This document shows positions 9,534 to 18,391 of a stretch of DNA of 64,000 nt, one piece after another. Within the stretch, counting starts at the first letter, position 1; each line of letters opens with the position of its first letter. Made by a program: the position numbers and the translations under genes. A model generated the notes under the pieces. It worked only from the letters and a program-made list of their open reading frames with translations. It did no database searches and was not told the DNA's origin. This DNA comes from Methylobacterium oryzae (lineage in GTDB: Bacteria > Pseudomonadota > Alphaproteobacteria > Rhizobiales > Beijerinckiaceae). The stretch is from assembly GCF_021398735.1 (NCBI RefSeq), contig NZ_CP090349.1, positions 4,359,001 through 4,423,000 of the forward strand. Direction: 5' to 3'.

Positions 9534-10166
9534 CTACTGGCGCACCCACATCACCCGGGCCATCCAGGCCACCTCGCCGAGATTGAGGACCCGGTCCTCG
9601 TGCTCGGGGTTCAGGGAGGCCAGTTCCACGGTCCGGGCGGTACGCCGCCGCAGCTCCTTGGCCAGGACCTCGCCGCCGTGCAGGCGGACCACGACGCGGT
9701 CGCCCTTGCGCACGCTGGCCGTCGGCGACACGATCAGGACGTCGCCGTCCCGGAACAGCGGCAGCATGGAATCGCCCTGGATCTCCAGCGCAAAGGCCCG
9801 CTCCTCGCCGAGATCCGGAAACTCGATCTCCTCCCAGCCGGCGCCCCCGGTGGGCATGCCCTCGTCGGTGAACAGGCGGCCGGCCCCGGCCTGGGTCAGG
9901 CCGATCAGCGGCACCATCGTGCGGGCGGGGATCTCGCGGGCCTCGATGAGCCGCAGGAACTCGTCGAGGCTCGAGCCTGTGGCGGCCAGGACCTTCGACA
10001 CGGATTCGGTGGACGGCCAGCGCTTGCGGCCGTCGGCGCCCACGCGCTTCGACCGGTTGAAGCTGGTCGCGTCGAGGCCGGCGCGGCGGGCGAGGCCCGA
10101 GGCCGAGTAGCCGTGGCGCTCTGCGAGCCGGTCGATGGCGTTCCAGATCTGCTCGTGCGACAGCAT
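9534..10166 (-). CDS. S24-peptidase family transcriptional regulator
   Basis: A 210-residue regulator with a helix-turn-helix in the first 70 residues (RHGYSASGLARRAGLDATSF) and a C-terminal LexA/S24 signal-peptidase-like fold. The domain shows GDSMLPLFRDGDVLIVSP (serine nucleophile in GDSM) and KGDRVVVRLHGGEVLAKEL (lysine region). The C2-repressor-like layout is typical of chromosomal XRE-S24 proteins, which may or may not self-cleave. It is divergent from the DUF952 gene across about 316 bp. It is not the housekeeping LexA: the N-terminal domain is XRE-like. Confidence 0.85.
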   Translation of the reverse strand: MLSHEQIWNAIDRLAERHGYSASGLARRAGLDATSFNRSKRVGADGRKRWPSTESVSKVLAATGSSLDEFLRLIEAREIPARTMVPLIGLTQAGAGRLFTDEGMPTGGAGWEEIEFPDLGEERAFALEIQGDSMLPLFRDGDVLIVSPTASVRKGDRVVVRLHGGEVLAKELRRRTARTVELASLNPEHEDRVLNLGEVAWMARVMWVRQ

Positions 10167-10482
10167 AGCGGGCTCGGAAGCTCAGCCTGAGCGGGCCGGC
10201 ACCCCCGTCTCACCAGCCGGGATCCGGCTGCCTCGGAGGCACGGAGACGGTTCGCCCGCCGGGTCCGTTCGACACCCGCCGGGTACGCGCGGAGATACTT
10301 GACAATCTGCTTTCCGGATCCGCTCTGCCGGTCCGGACGGGACTGTGTGACGTCCAGCCTAGTCGTAGGAAAGTAGAACTACGGGCGGCAGATTGCAATC
10401 GCTCCTCGAATCGGGCGGGGCGCGGCGCGGTTGCCGCCGCGGCCCCGCGCCTCTATCGCAGCGTCGTCTCCGGGGAGCTTCG
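10167..10482. promoter_or_regulatory. Divergent intergenic region between S24 regulator and DUF952-pyrD
   Basis: A 316-bp gap with no convincing gene. It contains a TTGACA hexamer at 10299-10304 with no good -10 partner on the plus strand. There is an 8-bp inverted repeat CAATCTGC (10303-10310) / GCAGATTG (10388-10395), and a shorter one, CGTAG (10364-10368) / CTACG (10379-10383). These could be operator half-sites for the adjacent repressor, but nothing in the sequence proves it. Confidence 0.4.
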
Positions 10483-10833
10483 ATGCCGCTCATCTACAAG
10501 ATCTGTCCGCGCCCTCTGTGGCGCGAGGCTGAGGCCGCGGGCCGGTTCACGGGCGCCCCGATCGATCATCAGGACGGCTTCATCCATTTCTCGACGGCCG
10601 CCCAGGTCGCCGAGACGGCGGCCCGGCACTTCGCCGGGCAGGACGACCTGCTCCTCGTCGCGGTCGAGGCCGACGCCCTCGGCGACGGCCTGCGCTACGA
10701 GCCCTCTCGCGGCGGCGACCTGTTCCCGCACCTCTACGGCCCGCTGCCGCTGTCCGCCGTGGTCGCGGTGGACGATATGCCGCTGGGCGCCGACGGCCGG
10801 CACGCCTTCCCGGCCGGGATCCTGCCGGCATGA
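10483..10833 (+). CDS. DUF952 family protein
   Basis: A 116-residue protein matching the small DUF952 family (glutathione S-transferase-unrelated, function unknown). Recognisable features are the [10 protein letters not shown] start, the [12 protein letters not shown] motif and [19 protein letters not shown], which carry the conserved His, Ser and Arg of the family. An earlier in-frame start at 10393 would add 30 Arg/Gly-rich residues of low quality, so the ATG at 10483 was taken. Its last 4 bases (ATGA) overlap the pyrD start, so the two are translationally coupled, an arrangement seen in many alphaproteobacteria. Confidence 0.88.
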   Translation: MPLIYKICPRPLWREAEAAGRFTGAPIDHQDGFIHFSTAAQVAETAARHFAGQDDLLLVAVEADALGDGLRYEPSRGGDLFPHLYGPLPLSAVVAVDDMPLGADGRHAFPAGILPA

Positions 10834-11906
10834 TCGCGGCCGCCTTCCCCCTCGTCAGACCGCTGCTGCACCGCCTCGACGCGGAGCGCGCGCACGACCT
10901 GACCCTCGCCGCCCTGGCGCTCCTGCCTGCGGGGCCGCGGCCGGCGGACGACCCGCGCCTCGCCGTCGACCTGCTCGGCCGCCGCTTCCCCAACCCGGTC
11001 GGCCTCGCGGCCGGCTTCGACAAGGGCGCGCGCGTTCCCGACGCGCTGCTGGGCCTCGGCTTCGGCTTCGTCGAGGTCGGCGGGGTCGTGCCGCGGCCCC
11101 AGCCCGGCAACCCGCGGCCGCGGGTCTTCCGCCTCCCCGACGACCGCGCCGTGATCAACCGCTTCGGCCTCAACAGCGAGGGGCTGGAGGTGGTGGCCGA
11201 CCGTCTGCGCGCCCGGAGGGGGCGGCCCGGCATCGTCGGCGTCAACATCGGCGCGAACAAGGAATCCGCCGACCGCCTCGCCGACTACGCCGCCTGCACC
11301 GCAGCCCTCGCGCCGCTCGTCGACTTCGTCACGGTCAACGTTTCCTCCCCCAACACGCCGGGCCTGCGCGACCTCCAGGGTGAGGCCTTCCTCGACGAGC
11401 TGCTCGCCCGCACGGTCGAGGCCCGGGACGCGGCAGGCGCCGGTGCGGCGATCCTCCTCAAGATCGCCCCCGACATGGCGCTGGACGCCCTCGACGCGGT
11501 CTGCGCGACGGCGCAGCGGCGCGGGGTCCAGGCCCTCGTGGTGTCCAACACCACGGTGGCCCGCCCGGCGAGCCTGCGCGAGCAGGGTCTCGCGCGGGAG
11601 ACGGGCGGCCTCTCGGGGCGGCCGCTCTTCGGCCCGGCGACGCGGATGCTCGCCCAGACGCGCCTGCGCGTCGGGGACGCGCTGCCGCTCATCGGGGTCG
11701 GCGGCGTGGATTCGGCCGAGGCGGCCTGGACCAAGATCCGGGCCGGGGCGAGCCTCGTGCAGCTCTACTCGGCGCTGGTCTACGAGGGGCCGGGCCTCGT
11801 CGGGCGCATCAAGGACGGGCTCCTGCGGCGCATGAGCGAGGCCGGCATCGCCTCGCTCCGGCAGGTCGTCGGGCGCGACGCCGCCGACCTCGCCCGCGGG
11901 GTCTGA
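10830..11906 (+). CDS. pyrD: PyrD, quinone-dependent dihydroorotate dehydrogenase (class 2)
   Basis: PyrD oxidises dihydroorotate to orotate in pyrimidine synthesis and passes electrons to the quinone pool at the inner membrane. Class 2 features are visible: an N-terminal amphipathic extension ([19 protein letters not shown]), [17 protein letters not shown], and the active-site [14 protein letters not shown] with its serine. FMN phosphate is bound by the IGVGGVDS region and the C-terminal LYSALVYEG. The length of 358 residues is typical. It overlaps the DUF952 gene by 4 bp. Confidence 0.95.
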   Translation: MIAAAFPLVRPLLHRLDAERAHDLTLAALALLPAGPRPADDPRLAVDLLGRRFPNPVGLAAGFDKGARVPDALLGLGFGFVEVGGVVPRPQPGNPRPRVFRLPDDRAVINRFGLNSEGLEVVADRLRARRGRPGIVGVNIGANKESADRLADYAACTAALAPLVDFVTVNVSSPNTPGLRDLQGEAFLDELLARTVEARDAAGAGAAILLKIAPDMALDALDAVCATAQRRGVQALVVSNTTVARPASLREQGLARETGGLSGRPLFGPATRMLAQTRLRVGDALPLIGVGGVDSAEAAWTKIRAGASLVQLYSALVYEGPGLVGRIKDGLLRRMSEAGIASLRQVVGRDAADLARGV

Positions 11907-12059
11907 GCCGGCGCGGGCGAGCCCGTCGCGGCGCCGCGCCAGACAATTTTTTTCGGGTCGCAGTTTAGAAAGGCTTTGCACAGCGGGAGCTTAGCCTGTG
12001 CCCCATGCATGAGGGGCCTGCGCCGGCACGCCATTGTGAGGGGGTCGGAGAGGCGCTTA

Positions 12060-12075
12060 TCTCGCGGTTGCGAGA
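12060..12075 (+). promoter_or_regulatory. Leader hairpin before fdh4A
   Basis: A perfect 6-bp stem with a GGTT loop (TCTCGC/GCGAGA) ends 30 nt before the ATG of the formate dehydrogenase gene. A second, weaker stem GCCCC/GGGGC (12000-12017) encloses the palindrome ATGCAT. The 199-bp gap from 11907 to 12105 otherwise shows only an A/T-rich patch near 11944-11952. Function is unknown. Confidence 0.35.
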
Positions 12076-12105
12076 CACATCGCGTCAGCCAATCCAGGAC
12101 GGTTC

Positions 12106-14403
12106 ATGGCCCAGTCTGAAGGGTCCACCAAGCGCTCCTCCGCCGCCGGCGGCTGGGGTGCTCTGAAGAGCTGCGGCAAGCACCTGCTCGGCAGCCGCGC
12201 ACCCCTCACCGGCGCCCGCGCGCTGCTGAAGGCGAACCAGCCCGACGGGTTCGACTGCCCCGGCTGCGCCTGGGGCGACCCGGAGCACGGCTCGTCCTTC
12301 GAGTTCTGCGAGAACGGCGTGAAGGCGGTCTCCTGGGAGGCGACCGACAAGCGCACGAAGCCGTCCTTCTTCGCCAAGCACACCCTGACCGAGCTGCGCA
12401 CCTGGAGCGACTACGCCCTGGAGGGCCAGGGCCGCCTGACGCACCCGATGCGCTACGACGCTGCGAGCGACCGCTACCTGCCGGTGAGCTGGGACGAGGC
12501 CTTCGCGGAGATCGGCGCGACCCTGCGCGGGCTCGACCATCCGGACCAGGCCGAATTCTACACCTCGGGCCGCGCCTCCAACGAGGCGGCGTACCTGTAC
12601 CAGCTCTTCGCCCGCGCCTACGGAACCAACAACTTCCCCGACTGCTCGAACATGTGCCACGAGGCGAGCGGCGTCGCCCTGATCGACGCGATCGGCATCG
12701 GCAAGGGCACGGTCCTGCTGGAGGATTTCGAGAAGGCGGACGCGATCTTCTGCGTCGGCCAGAATCCCGGCACCAACCACCCGCGGATGCTCGGCGACCT
12801 GCGCCGGGCCGCCGAGCGCGGCGCCAAGGTCGTGGTTCTGAACCCGGTCCGGGAGCGCGGCTTGGAGCGCTTCGCCGACCCCCAGAACACCGTCGAGATG
12901 CTGCGCGGCGCCAGCCGCCCCATCGCCAGCCACTACCTGCAGCCGCGCTCGGGCGGCGACATGGCGGCCTTCCGGGGCATCGCCAAGGTCGTGTTCGCCC
13001 GCGACGCCGAGGCGCTGGCGGCCGGCCGGCCCTCGCTCCTCGACCGCGCCTTCCTCGAGCACCACACCGCCGGGCTGGAGGCCTACCGCGCCGCCGTCGA
13101 GGCGACGTCCTGGGACGCGATCCTCGACCAGTCGGGCCTGACCATGGACGAGATCGCCGCGATGGCGGACGTCTACCTCGGCGCCCAGCGGGTCATCGCG
13201 ACCTGGGCCATGGGCGTGACCCAGCACCGCCACTCGGTGGCGACGATCCGGGAGATCGCCAACCTGCTGTTCCTGCGCGGCCATATCGGCCGGGCCGGCG
13301 CGGGCCTCTGCCCGGTACGCGGCCATTCCAACGTGCAGGGCGACCGCACGGTCGGCATCAACGAGCGCCCGTCCGCAGCCTTCCTGGACTCCCTGGAGCA
13401 GCATTTCGGCCTCGCCATGCCGCGCCGGCACGGCCACAACGTCCTGGCGGCGATCCGGGCCATGCGTGACGGCACCGCGAAGGCCTTCATCGGGCTCGGC
13501 GGCAACTTCCTGCGGGCGACGCCCGATACGCCGGTCGTGGCGCAGGCGCTGGCCTCGTGCCGGCTCACCGTGCACATCGCCACCAAGCTCAACCACGCCC
13601 ACCTCGTGCCGGGCGCGGTCGGCTACCTGCTGCCCTGCCTGGGCCGAACCGAGATCGACCGGGGCGCCGAGGGCAAGATCCAGATCGTGACCGTCGAGGA
13701 TTCGATGAGCATGGTCCACGGGTCGGGCGGCATCAACAAGCCGGCCTCCAAGGAGCTGCGCTCCGAGATCGCCATCATCGCCGGCATGGCGCAGGCGACC
13801 GTCGGCTCCGCCGCCATCGACTGGGCCGGGTTCGCCGCCGATTACGACCGGATCCGCGAGGCGATCGCCGCCACGATCCCGGGCTTCACCGGCTACAACA
13901 CCCGGGTGCGCAAGCCGCGCGGCTTCATGCTGCGCAACCTCGCCGCCGAGCGGGTGTTCGAGACCGCCACCGGCCGGGCCACCTTCTCGGCCGACGCCCT
14001 GCCGGCCGAGACCGAGCACCAGGCCGCGCGAAAGACCCGCGACACGTTCGTGCTGCAGACCTTCCGCAGCCACGACCAGTACAACACGACGATCTACGGC
14101 CTGGATGACCGCTACCGCGGCGTCTACGGCGAGCGCCGCGTGATCTTCGCCCACCCGGACGACCTCGCGGAGATCCGCGACCGGCTCGGCGACCGGGTCG
14201 ACGTCGTCGGCACGCACGACGACGGCATCACCCGCCGGGCGGAGGATTTCCGCCTCGTGCCCTTCGACATGCCGCGGGGCGCGCTGGCCGGCTACTATCC
14301 GGAGCTGAACGTGCTCGTGCCGCTCTCGACCTACGGCGAGAAGAGCGACACGCCGACCTCCAAGTCGGTGCTGGTCACCCTGCAGGCGCGCGCGGCCGCG
14401 TGA
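12106..14403 (+). CDS. fdh4A: Formate dehydrogenase alpha subunit, FdhF/YdeP family (Fdh4A-like)
   Basis: A 765-residue molybdopterin oxidoreductase of the YdeP type. The N-terminus has FDCPGCAWGDPE and a further cysteine in FEFCENG, consistent with an Fe-S site. The molybdenum pocket region carries NNFPDCSNMCHEASG, with a cysteine where selenocysteine or cysteine ligates the metal. Bis-MGD binding motifs follow (VGQNPGTNHPRML, RGHSNVQGDRT). In M. extorquens AM1 a protein of this type is Fdh4A, the fourth formate dehydrogenase, needed for normal methylotrophy. It would catalyse formate to CO2 after the Fhc complex. The symbol is by family and context; the electron acceptor is not evident. Confidence 0.82.
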   Translation: MAQSEGSTKRSSAAGGWGALKSCGKHLLGSRAPLTGARALLKANQPDGFDCPGCAWGDPEHGSSFEFCENGVKAVSWEATDKRTKPSFFAKHTLTELRTWSDYALEGQGRLTHPMRYDAASDRYLPVSWDEAFAEIGATLRGLDHPDQAEFYTSGRASNEAAYLYQLFARAYGTNNFPDCSNMCHEASGVALIDAIGIGKGTVLLEDFEKADAIFCVGQNPGTNHPRMLGDLRRAAERGAKVVVLNPVRERGLERFADPQNTVEMLRGASRPIASHYLQPRSGGDMAAFRGIAKVVFARDAEALAAGRPSLLDRAFLEHHTAGLEAYRAAVEATSWDAILDQSGLTMDEIAAMADVYLGAQRVIATWAMGVTQHRHSVATIREIANLLFLRGHIGRAGAGLCPVRGHSNVQGDRTVGINERPSAAFLDSLEQHFGLAMPRRHGHNVLAAIRAMRDGTAKAFIGLGGNFLRATPDTPVVAQALASCRLTVHIATKLNHAHLVPGAVGYLLPCLGRTEIDRGAEGKIQIVTVEDSMSMVHGSGGINKPASKELRSEIAIIAGMAQATVGSAAIDWAGFAADYDRIREAIAATIPGFTGYNTRVRKPRGFMLRNLAAERVFETATGRATFSADALPAETEHQAARKTRDTFVLQTFRSHDQYNTTIYGLDDRYRGVYGERRVIFAHPDDLAEIRDRLGDRVDVVGTHDDGITRRAEDFRLVPFDMPRGALAGYYPELNVLVPLSTYGEKSDTPTSKSVLVTLQARAAA

Positions 14404-14696
14404 GCGCGGAGCCCGACGAGGCGGCGTTCGTCGCCGCCCTCGACCAGGTTTCGGCCGCCCGCCCGGATCTCGACCCGCTGGCGGCGGGCCTCCTGGCGGC
14501 GCTCGACCTCGGCCTGCCGGGCGACAGCCGCGCCTTCGCCCGCACCTTCGGGGTGGAGCACGCCCTGGTGCTGCGCGCCCTCTCGGGCCTGGACGAGGCG
14601 GGCCTCGTCGCCGTCACGGCCCGCGACGGGCGCACCCAGCGGACGCGCTACACCACCGCCGATTCAGGGCCGTCGGTGCCGTCATCACGCGCGTAG
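14400..14696 (+). CDS. fdh4B: Small partner of the formate dehydrogenase (Fdh4B-like)
   Basis: A 98-residue protein starting with GTG inside a GTGA overlap with the upstream dehydrogenase stop, so translation is coupled. It has no cofactor motif. The second half resembles a winged-helix pattern (ARTFGVEHALVLRALSGLDE then AGLVAVTARDGRTQRTRY). In AM1, fdh4B is the small gene of unknown role paired with fdh4A, and position supports the same identity here. It could be a chaperone, maturation factor or regulator; the sequence does not decide. Confidence 0.7.
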   Translation: MSAEPDEAAFVAALDQVSAARPDLDPLAAGLLAALDLGLPGDSRAFARTFGVEHALVLRALSGLDEAGLVAVTARDGRTQRTRYTTADSGPSVPSSRA

Positions 14697-14774
14697 CGAA
14701 GTAACCCAGGGACCGCGACAGACTCGGGCGTGGCGCTGCCCTGGATCGCTTCGCTCCGGCGGGGACGGACGCGC

Positions 14775-15668
14775 TCAGAACCCCTTCGCCTTGATCGCCT
14801 CGGCCCAGGTGACCGCCCGCCGGTTCACGCCGAGATGCTGCCGCTCGTAGAGCCGGCCCTCCAGCTTGATCGCGCCGCGCTTGGCGTATTCCGGGCGCTC
14901 GAACGCCTCGATCACCAGCTTGGCCCGGCGCACCTCCTCCTCTGTCGGAGCGAAGGACGTGTTGGCCGGCTCCAGCTGCGTCGGGTGGATCAGGGTCTTG
15001 CCGTCGAAGCCCAGGTCCCGGGCCTGCCGGCACTCGTCGCGGCAGCCCTCTGTGTCGGCGATGTCGTTGTAGACGCCGTCGAGGATCGCGAGCCCCTCCG
15101 CCCGCGCGGCGGCCAGCGCCATCATCATCCAGGGCAGCATCGGCACGCGGCCGGGGACGATCTTGGCCCAGGTGTCCTTGGCGAGGTCGTTGGTGCCGAG
15201 CACGAGGCAGGTCAGCCGGTTGCGCGGGTCGCGCTTCGCCCGGGCGATCTCCTGGATATTGAGGATCGAGGCCGGAGTCTCGATCATCGCCCAGATCGCG
15301 ATGCCGTCCGGCGCGTCGAGGGATTCGAGCCGGTCGGCGATGCTCTCCAGCACGGCGGGGGACGAGACCTTCGGCATCAGAATCGCGTCGGGCTCGGCCT
15401 CGATGGCGGCGTGGAGATCCGCCTCGCCCCACGGGGTCTGCGGGGCGTTGACCCGGATGACCAGCTCGCGGCTGCCGTAGGCGCCGCTCTTCACCGCGGC
15501 GCAGACCTGATCGCGGGCGAGCTCCTTCTCCTCCGGGCCGACGGCGTCCTCGAGGTCGAGGATGATGCTGTCCACCGGCAGGGACTTGGCCTTGTCGAGC
15601 GCCCGCTGGTTCGAGCCGGGCATGTAGAGCACGCTGCGGCGCAGGCGCAGATCGGTGGTCGTGGCCAT
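14775..15668 (-). CDS. HpcH/HpaI aldolase family CoA-ester lyase (CitE-like)
   Basis: A 297-residue TIM-barrel protein of the CitE/malyl-CoA lyase family. Signature motifs are RSVLYMPGSNQRALDKA at the N-terminus, ILDLEDAVGPEEK (metal/CoA binding), IRVNAPQTPWG, LMPKVSSP, MIETPASI and the C-terminal DGKTLIHPTQLEPANTSF. It lacks the sequence of the AM1 serine-cycle malyl-CoA lyase as I remember it, and its length suits malyl-CoA thioesterase or a generic CoA-ester lyase. In a serine-cycle organism either would act on malyl-CoA type esters. The exact substrate is not decided. Confidence 0.8.
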   Translation of the reverse strand: MATTTDLRLRRSVLYMPGSNQRALDKAKSLPVDSIILDLEDAVGPEEKELARDQVCAAVKSGAYGSRELVIRVNAPQTPWGEADLHAAIEAEPDAILMPKVSSPAVLESIADRLESLDAPDGIAIWAMIETPASILNIQEIARAKRDPRNRLTCLVLGTNDLAKDTWAKIVPGRVPMLPWMMMALAAARAEGLAILDGVYNDIADTEGCRDECRQARDLGFDGKTLIHPTQLEPANTSFAPTEEEVRRAKLVIEAFERPEYAKRGAIKLEGRLYERQHLGVNRRAVTWAEAIKAKGF

Positions 15669-15883
15669 CGGCTTCTCCCTCCTGGGCCGTCGCGCGGCCT
15701 CCCGTCGTTGCGCTGCACCCTAAAGCACGAACCCGGCCGCGCCACACCCTAAAGGTCGGGGCGGGTGAGTCCCCGCGCGGTTTGATACCGCGCCGTCTCT
15801 CCGCAGATCGAAGCCGCGGTTTGGTCATGTTCCGCCGCTTAAAGGCCGGACGAAACCAATTCTCGAAGTCCGGGATCTCTACG

Positions 15884-16225
15884 ATGCGCAAAGTCTTGGT
15901 CACCCTCGCCTTGCTCGGAACATTGGCGGCACCTGAGGCGGCCCGGGCCCAGAGCCGGACCACCCTCGGCGTCGGCTCCGGCGCGGTCGCGGGGGCGCTG
16001 GTCGGCGGCCCGATCGGCGCCGTCGCGGGGGCCGTGGTCGGCGGCTTCGTGGGGAACTCGTCGGAGCGCGGGCGCCGGCACGTCCGCCGGGGACGCCGCT
16101 ACGGCTACGCGGCCCCGCGCCGGTCGTACCCGCGGCGGGCGGAGGCCGCCGTACCGCGGACCACCGGCTCCGTGGCCCGCGCCGCGCCGCCGGCCCAGCC
16201 CACCACCTGGAAGGATCCGCGCTAG
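15884..16225 (+). CDS. Small secreted glycine-zipper protein
   Basis: A 113-residue protein with a clear signal peptide (LVTLALLGTLAAPEAARAQS) followed by a glycine-zipper hydrophobic segment (GSGAVAGALVGGPIGAVAGA) and an Arg/Pro-rich tail. Such proteins are common in alphaproteobacterial envelopes and have no assigned function. In-frame starts exist at 15782 and 15827, but the ATG at 15884 gives a normal signal peptide, so it is preferred. The 215-bp gap upstream (15669-15883) shows no gene and must hold promoters for this gene and the divergent lyase. Confidence 0.7.
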   Translation: MRKVLVTLALLGTLAAPEAARAQSRTTLGVGSGAVAGALVGGPIGAVAGAVVGGFVGNSSERGRRHVRRGRRYGYAAPRRSYPRRAEAAVPRTTGSVARAAPPAQPTTWKDPR

Positions 16226-16254
16226 CACGCCTCGAGGTCGCGCGCGGCTGCCGC

Positions 16255-17619
16255 CTAGGCCGCCGGTTCGAGGGCGGCCGCGGCCGGCGTCCGGAACGTG
16301 TCCCGGGCGAGGCGCGGGAACGCGATCGCCTGTCCGAGGCCCCGGGCGCCCAGGAAGCTCACGAAGGCCAGCCACAGCCCGGTATTGCCGAAGCCCAGGC
16401 TCTCGACGAGCGCGAGGATCGCGCAGTAGGCGGCGAGCGCGCACACCATCAGGTTGCGCATCGCCCGCGTCCAGGTCGCGCCGATATAGATCCCGTCATA
16501 CGCGAAGGGCGCCGCGGCGGCGAGCGGCGCCAGGGCGGCGAGGACGAGGTAGGACCGGGCCGCCTCGCGGACCGGACCGTTCGTGGTCACGGCATCGATG
16601 AAGGCCGGGCCGCCCGCCAGAGACACCAGGCTGACCGCGAGGCCGAAGCCGAGGCACCAGCGCAGGCTCAGTGTGGCGGCCGCGTCGAACGCCTCCCGGT
16701 CCCGGGCGCCGACGGCCTGGCCGCACAGGGTCTCGGCCGCCGTGGCGAAGCCGTCGAGGAAGAAACCGCCGATCAGGAACAGATTCCACAGGACCGAGTT
16801 CGCGGCCAGGACCACGTCGCCCTGCCGGGCGCCGAGCGCCGAGAACAGCACGATGCCGGTGATCAGCGCGAGCGTCCGCAGGATGACGTCGCCGTTGACG
16901 CTGAGCGTCCGGCGGAGCGCCGCGGCGTCGCGGAGGTCGCGCAGCGGCACCCGGAAGGGCCGGGAGCCGAGCCGCGCCAGGAGTATCAGCCCGAGCCCGA
17001 GCCCGAGCGCCTCGGCGCCGAGGGTTGCCAGCGCCGCGCCGGCGAGGCCCAGGCCGAAGCCCAGGACCAGAATGAGCGTCAGCGCGACGTTGGTCAGGTT
17101 GATGGCGATCTGCAGCAGCAAGCCGAGATCGGTGCGCCCGCGGCCCAGGACCGAGCCGAGCACGCCGTAGCTCGCCAGCACGAAGGGCGCGGACAGGATG
17201 CGGATGTGGAAGTAGGTCGCGAGACCGGCGATGACCGCCGCGCTCGCCCCGCTGATCGCGAGGGCGAGCTGCGCGAGGGGCCCCTGCAGGGCTACCAGGA
17301 CGAGCCCGATCAGGGCGCCCGCCGCCAGCGCCCGCGCCAGGATGCGTTCGACCTCAGCGTCGTCGCGCCCTCCGACCGCCTGCGCGGTCAGGCCGGCGGT
17401 CGCCATGCGGAGCGCCCCGAACGACCAGAAGATTGCGTCGAAGATCACCGCGCCGAGGGCGATGGCCCCGAGCAGCGCCGCGTCGCCAAGCCGCCCGATC
17501 ACCGCCGCCCCGATGAAGCCGAGCATCGGTGTCGTGACGTTGGCGATCGTCATGGGCAGCGCCAGGGCCAGGACGCGGCGGTTCGTCGGGCGGGCCGGGC
17601 TGGCGACGGTGTGCATCAT
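16255..17619 (-). CDS. MATE family efflux transporter (DinF-like)
   Basis: A 454-residue protein with 12 predicted membrane segments and the two-bundle pattern of MATE antiporters. Conserved features are the N-terminal RRVLALALPMTIANVTTPML, the VIGRLGDAALLGA turn, and the second-half SVNGDVILRTLALITG with ETLCGQAVGARD. The family exports cationic drugs or metabolites using H+ or Na+ gradients; the DinF branch is recognised by the VIGR/GA motif. The substrate is unknown. It is convergent with the glycine-zipper gene (29-bp gap), and the next gene upstream (17762-18115) is in the same direction. Confidence 0.88.
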   Translation of the reverse strand: MMHTVASPARPTNRRVLALALPMTIANVTTPMLGFIGAAVIGRLGDAALLGAIALGAVIFDAIFWSFGALRMATAGLTAQAVGGRDDAEVERILARALAAGALIGLVLVALQGPLAQLALAISGASAAVIAGLATYFHIRILSAPFVLASYGVLGSVLGRGRTDLGLLLQIAINLTNVALTLILVLGFGLGLAGAALATLGAEALGLGLGLILLARLGSRPFRVPLRDLRDAAALRRTLSVNGDVILRTLALITGIVLFSALGARQGDVVLAANSVLWNLFLIGGFFLDGFATAAETLCGQAVGARDREAFDAAATLSLRWCLGFGLAVSLVSLAGGPAFIDAVTTNGPVREAARSYLVLAALAPLAAAAPFAYDGIYIGATWTRAMRNLMVCALAAYCAILALVESLGFGNTGLWLAFVSFLGARGLGQAIAFPRLARDTFRTPAAAALEPAA

Positions 17620-17761
17620 GCCGCACGCTACGGAGACGCGCCGCCCGCGAAAAGCGCTCCGATCGCATCGGCGGGTTGCGGTGGCGGGCGGCCGATCTGC
17701 CCGAACCCGCGGCGCGCTGGGACGTCGGGGCGCGACCGTGCCGGATCGGCCCCGGACCCCG

Positions 17762-18115
17762 TCAGCGGGAAACGGCGAAGAGGCGCGCGATCAGCCAGAG
17801 CGGCACGACGACGATCGCCCCGGCGACGATCCAGCCGCCGAAATCGTGGAGCGAGGCGAGCCCGACCTCCACCAGCGCCCGCGCCGAATCGTAGACGTGC
17901 CAGAACAGCCGCCCCGGCGTCAGGCCGAGCATCGACATGAAGGCGCCGACCAGCACCGACAGGAACAGGAGCCGCAGGAACACGCCGGCCGGCGAGCCGC
18001 CGAGGAACCGCCGCAGGGCGGAGGGGCGCGACCGGTAGCTGTCCGCGCCATAGGGGGCGTTTGGCGGGGCGCCCTGCTGATAGCCTTGCCGGCGCCGGTC
18101 GTGATCGACGAGCAT
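17762..18115 (-). CDS. Small DUF6460-like membrane protein
   Basis: A 117-residue protein with a polar N-terminus (RRRQGYQQGAPPNAPYG) and two hydrophobic segments, FLRLLFLSVLVGAFMSMLGL and WIVAGAIVVVPLWLIARLF. The layout, including a segment like GLTPGRLFWHVYDSAR, matches a small alphaproteobacterial family I know as DUF6460. The ATG at 18115 was chosen because longer in-frame extensions run antisense through the hydrolase gene. The function is unknown. The 276 bp to the divergent hydrolase start (18116-18391) show no gene. Confidence 0.72.
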   Translation of the reverse strand: MLVDHDRRRQGYQQGAPPNAPYGADSYRSRPSALRRFLGGSPAGVFLRLLFLSVLVGAFMSMLGLTPGRLFWHVYDSARALVEVGLASLHDFGGWIVAGAIVVVPLWLIARLFAVSR

Positions 18116-18391
18116 TGCGTCCTCGTGAAGCCTCAGGGCCCTCGGATCGGCGACGAAGCGGGCGGAACCGTGACCGGCACACCACACCGCGTCGAAACTC
18201 GAGCGCGGATCAGGCGTTGGCGGGTTTCTCGCGCGCCGTGCAGATGGCAAGCGGCGTCGCGCGCGCCAAGATGCCGGACGGGGTGGACTACGCCGCGGGA
18301 CTCTCGCGGCGCGGCCTCGGCCAAAGGGAGAACTCCCGGGAATCGGGAATTGGTGTGAGAGGCTCTGAGTGCCGACGGGACCATACGCACG

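Noticed and set aside
10299..10304. TTGACA as a promoter for the DUF952-pyrD genes
   Set aside because: No acceptable -10 hexamer lies 15-19 bp downstream, so it was listed only as part of the intergenic region.
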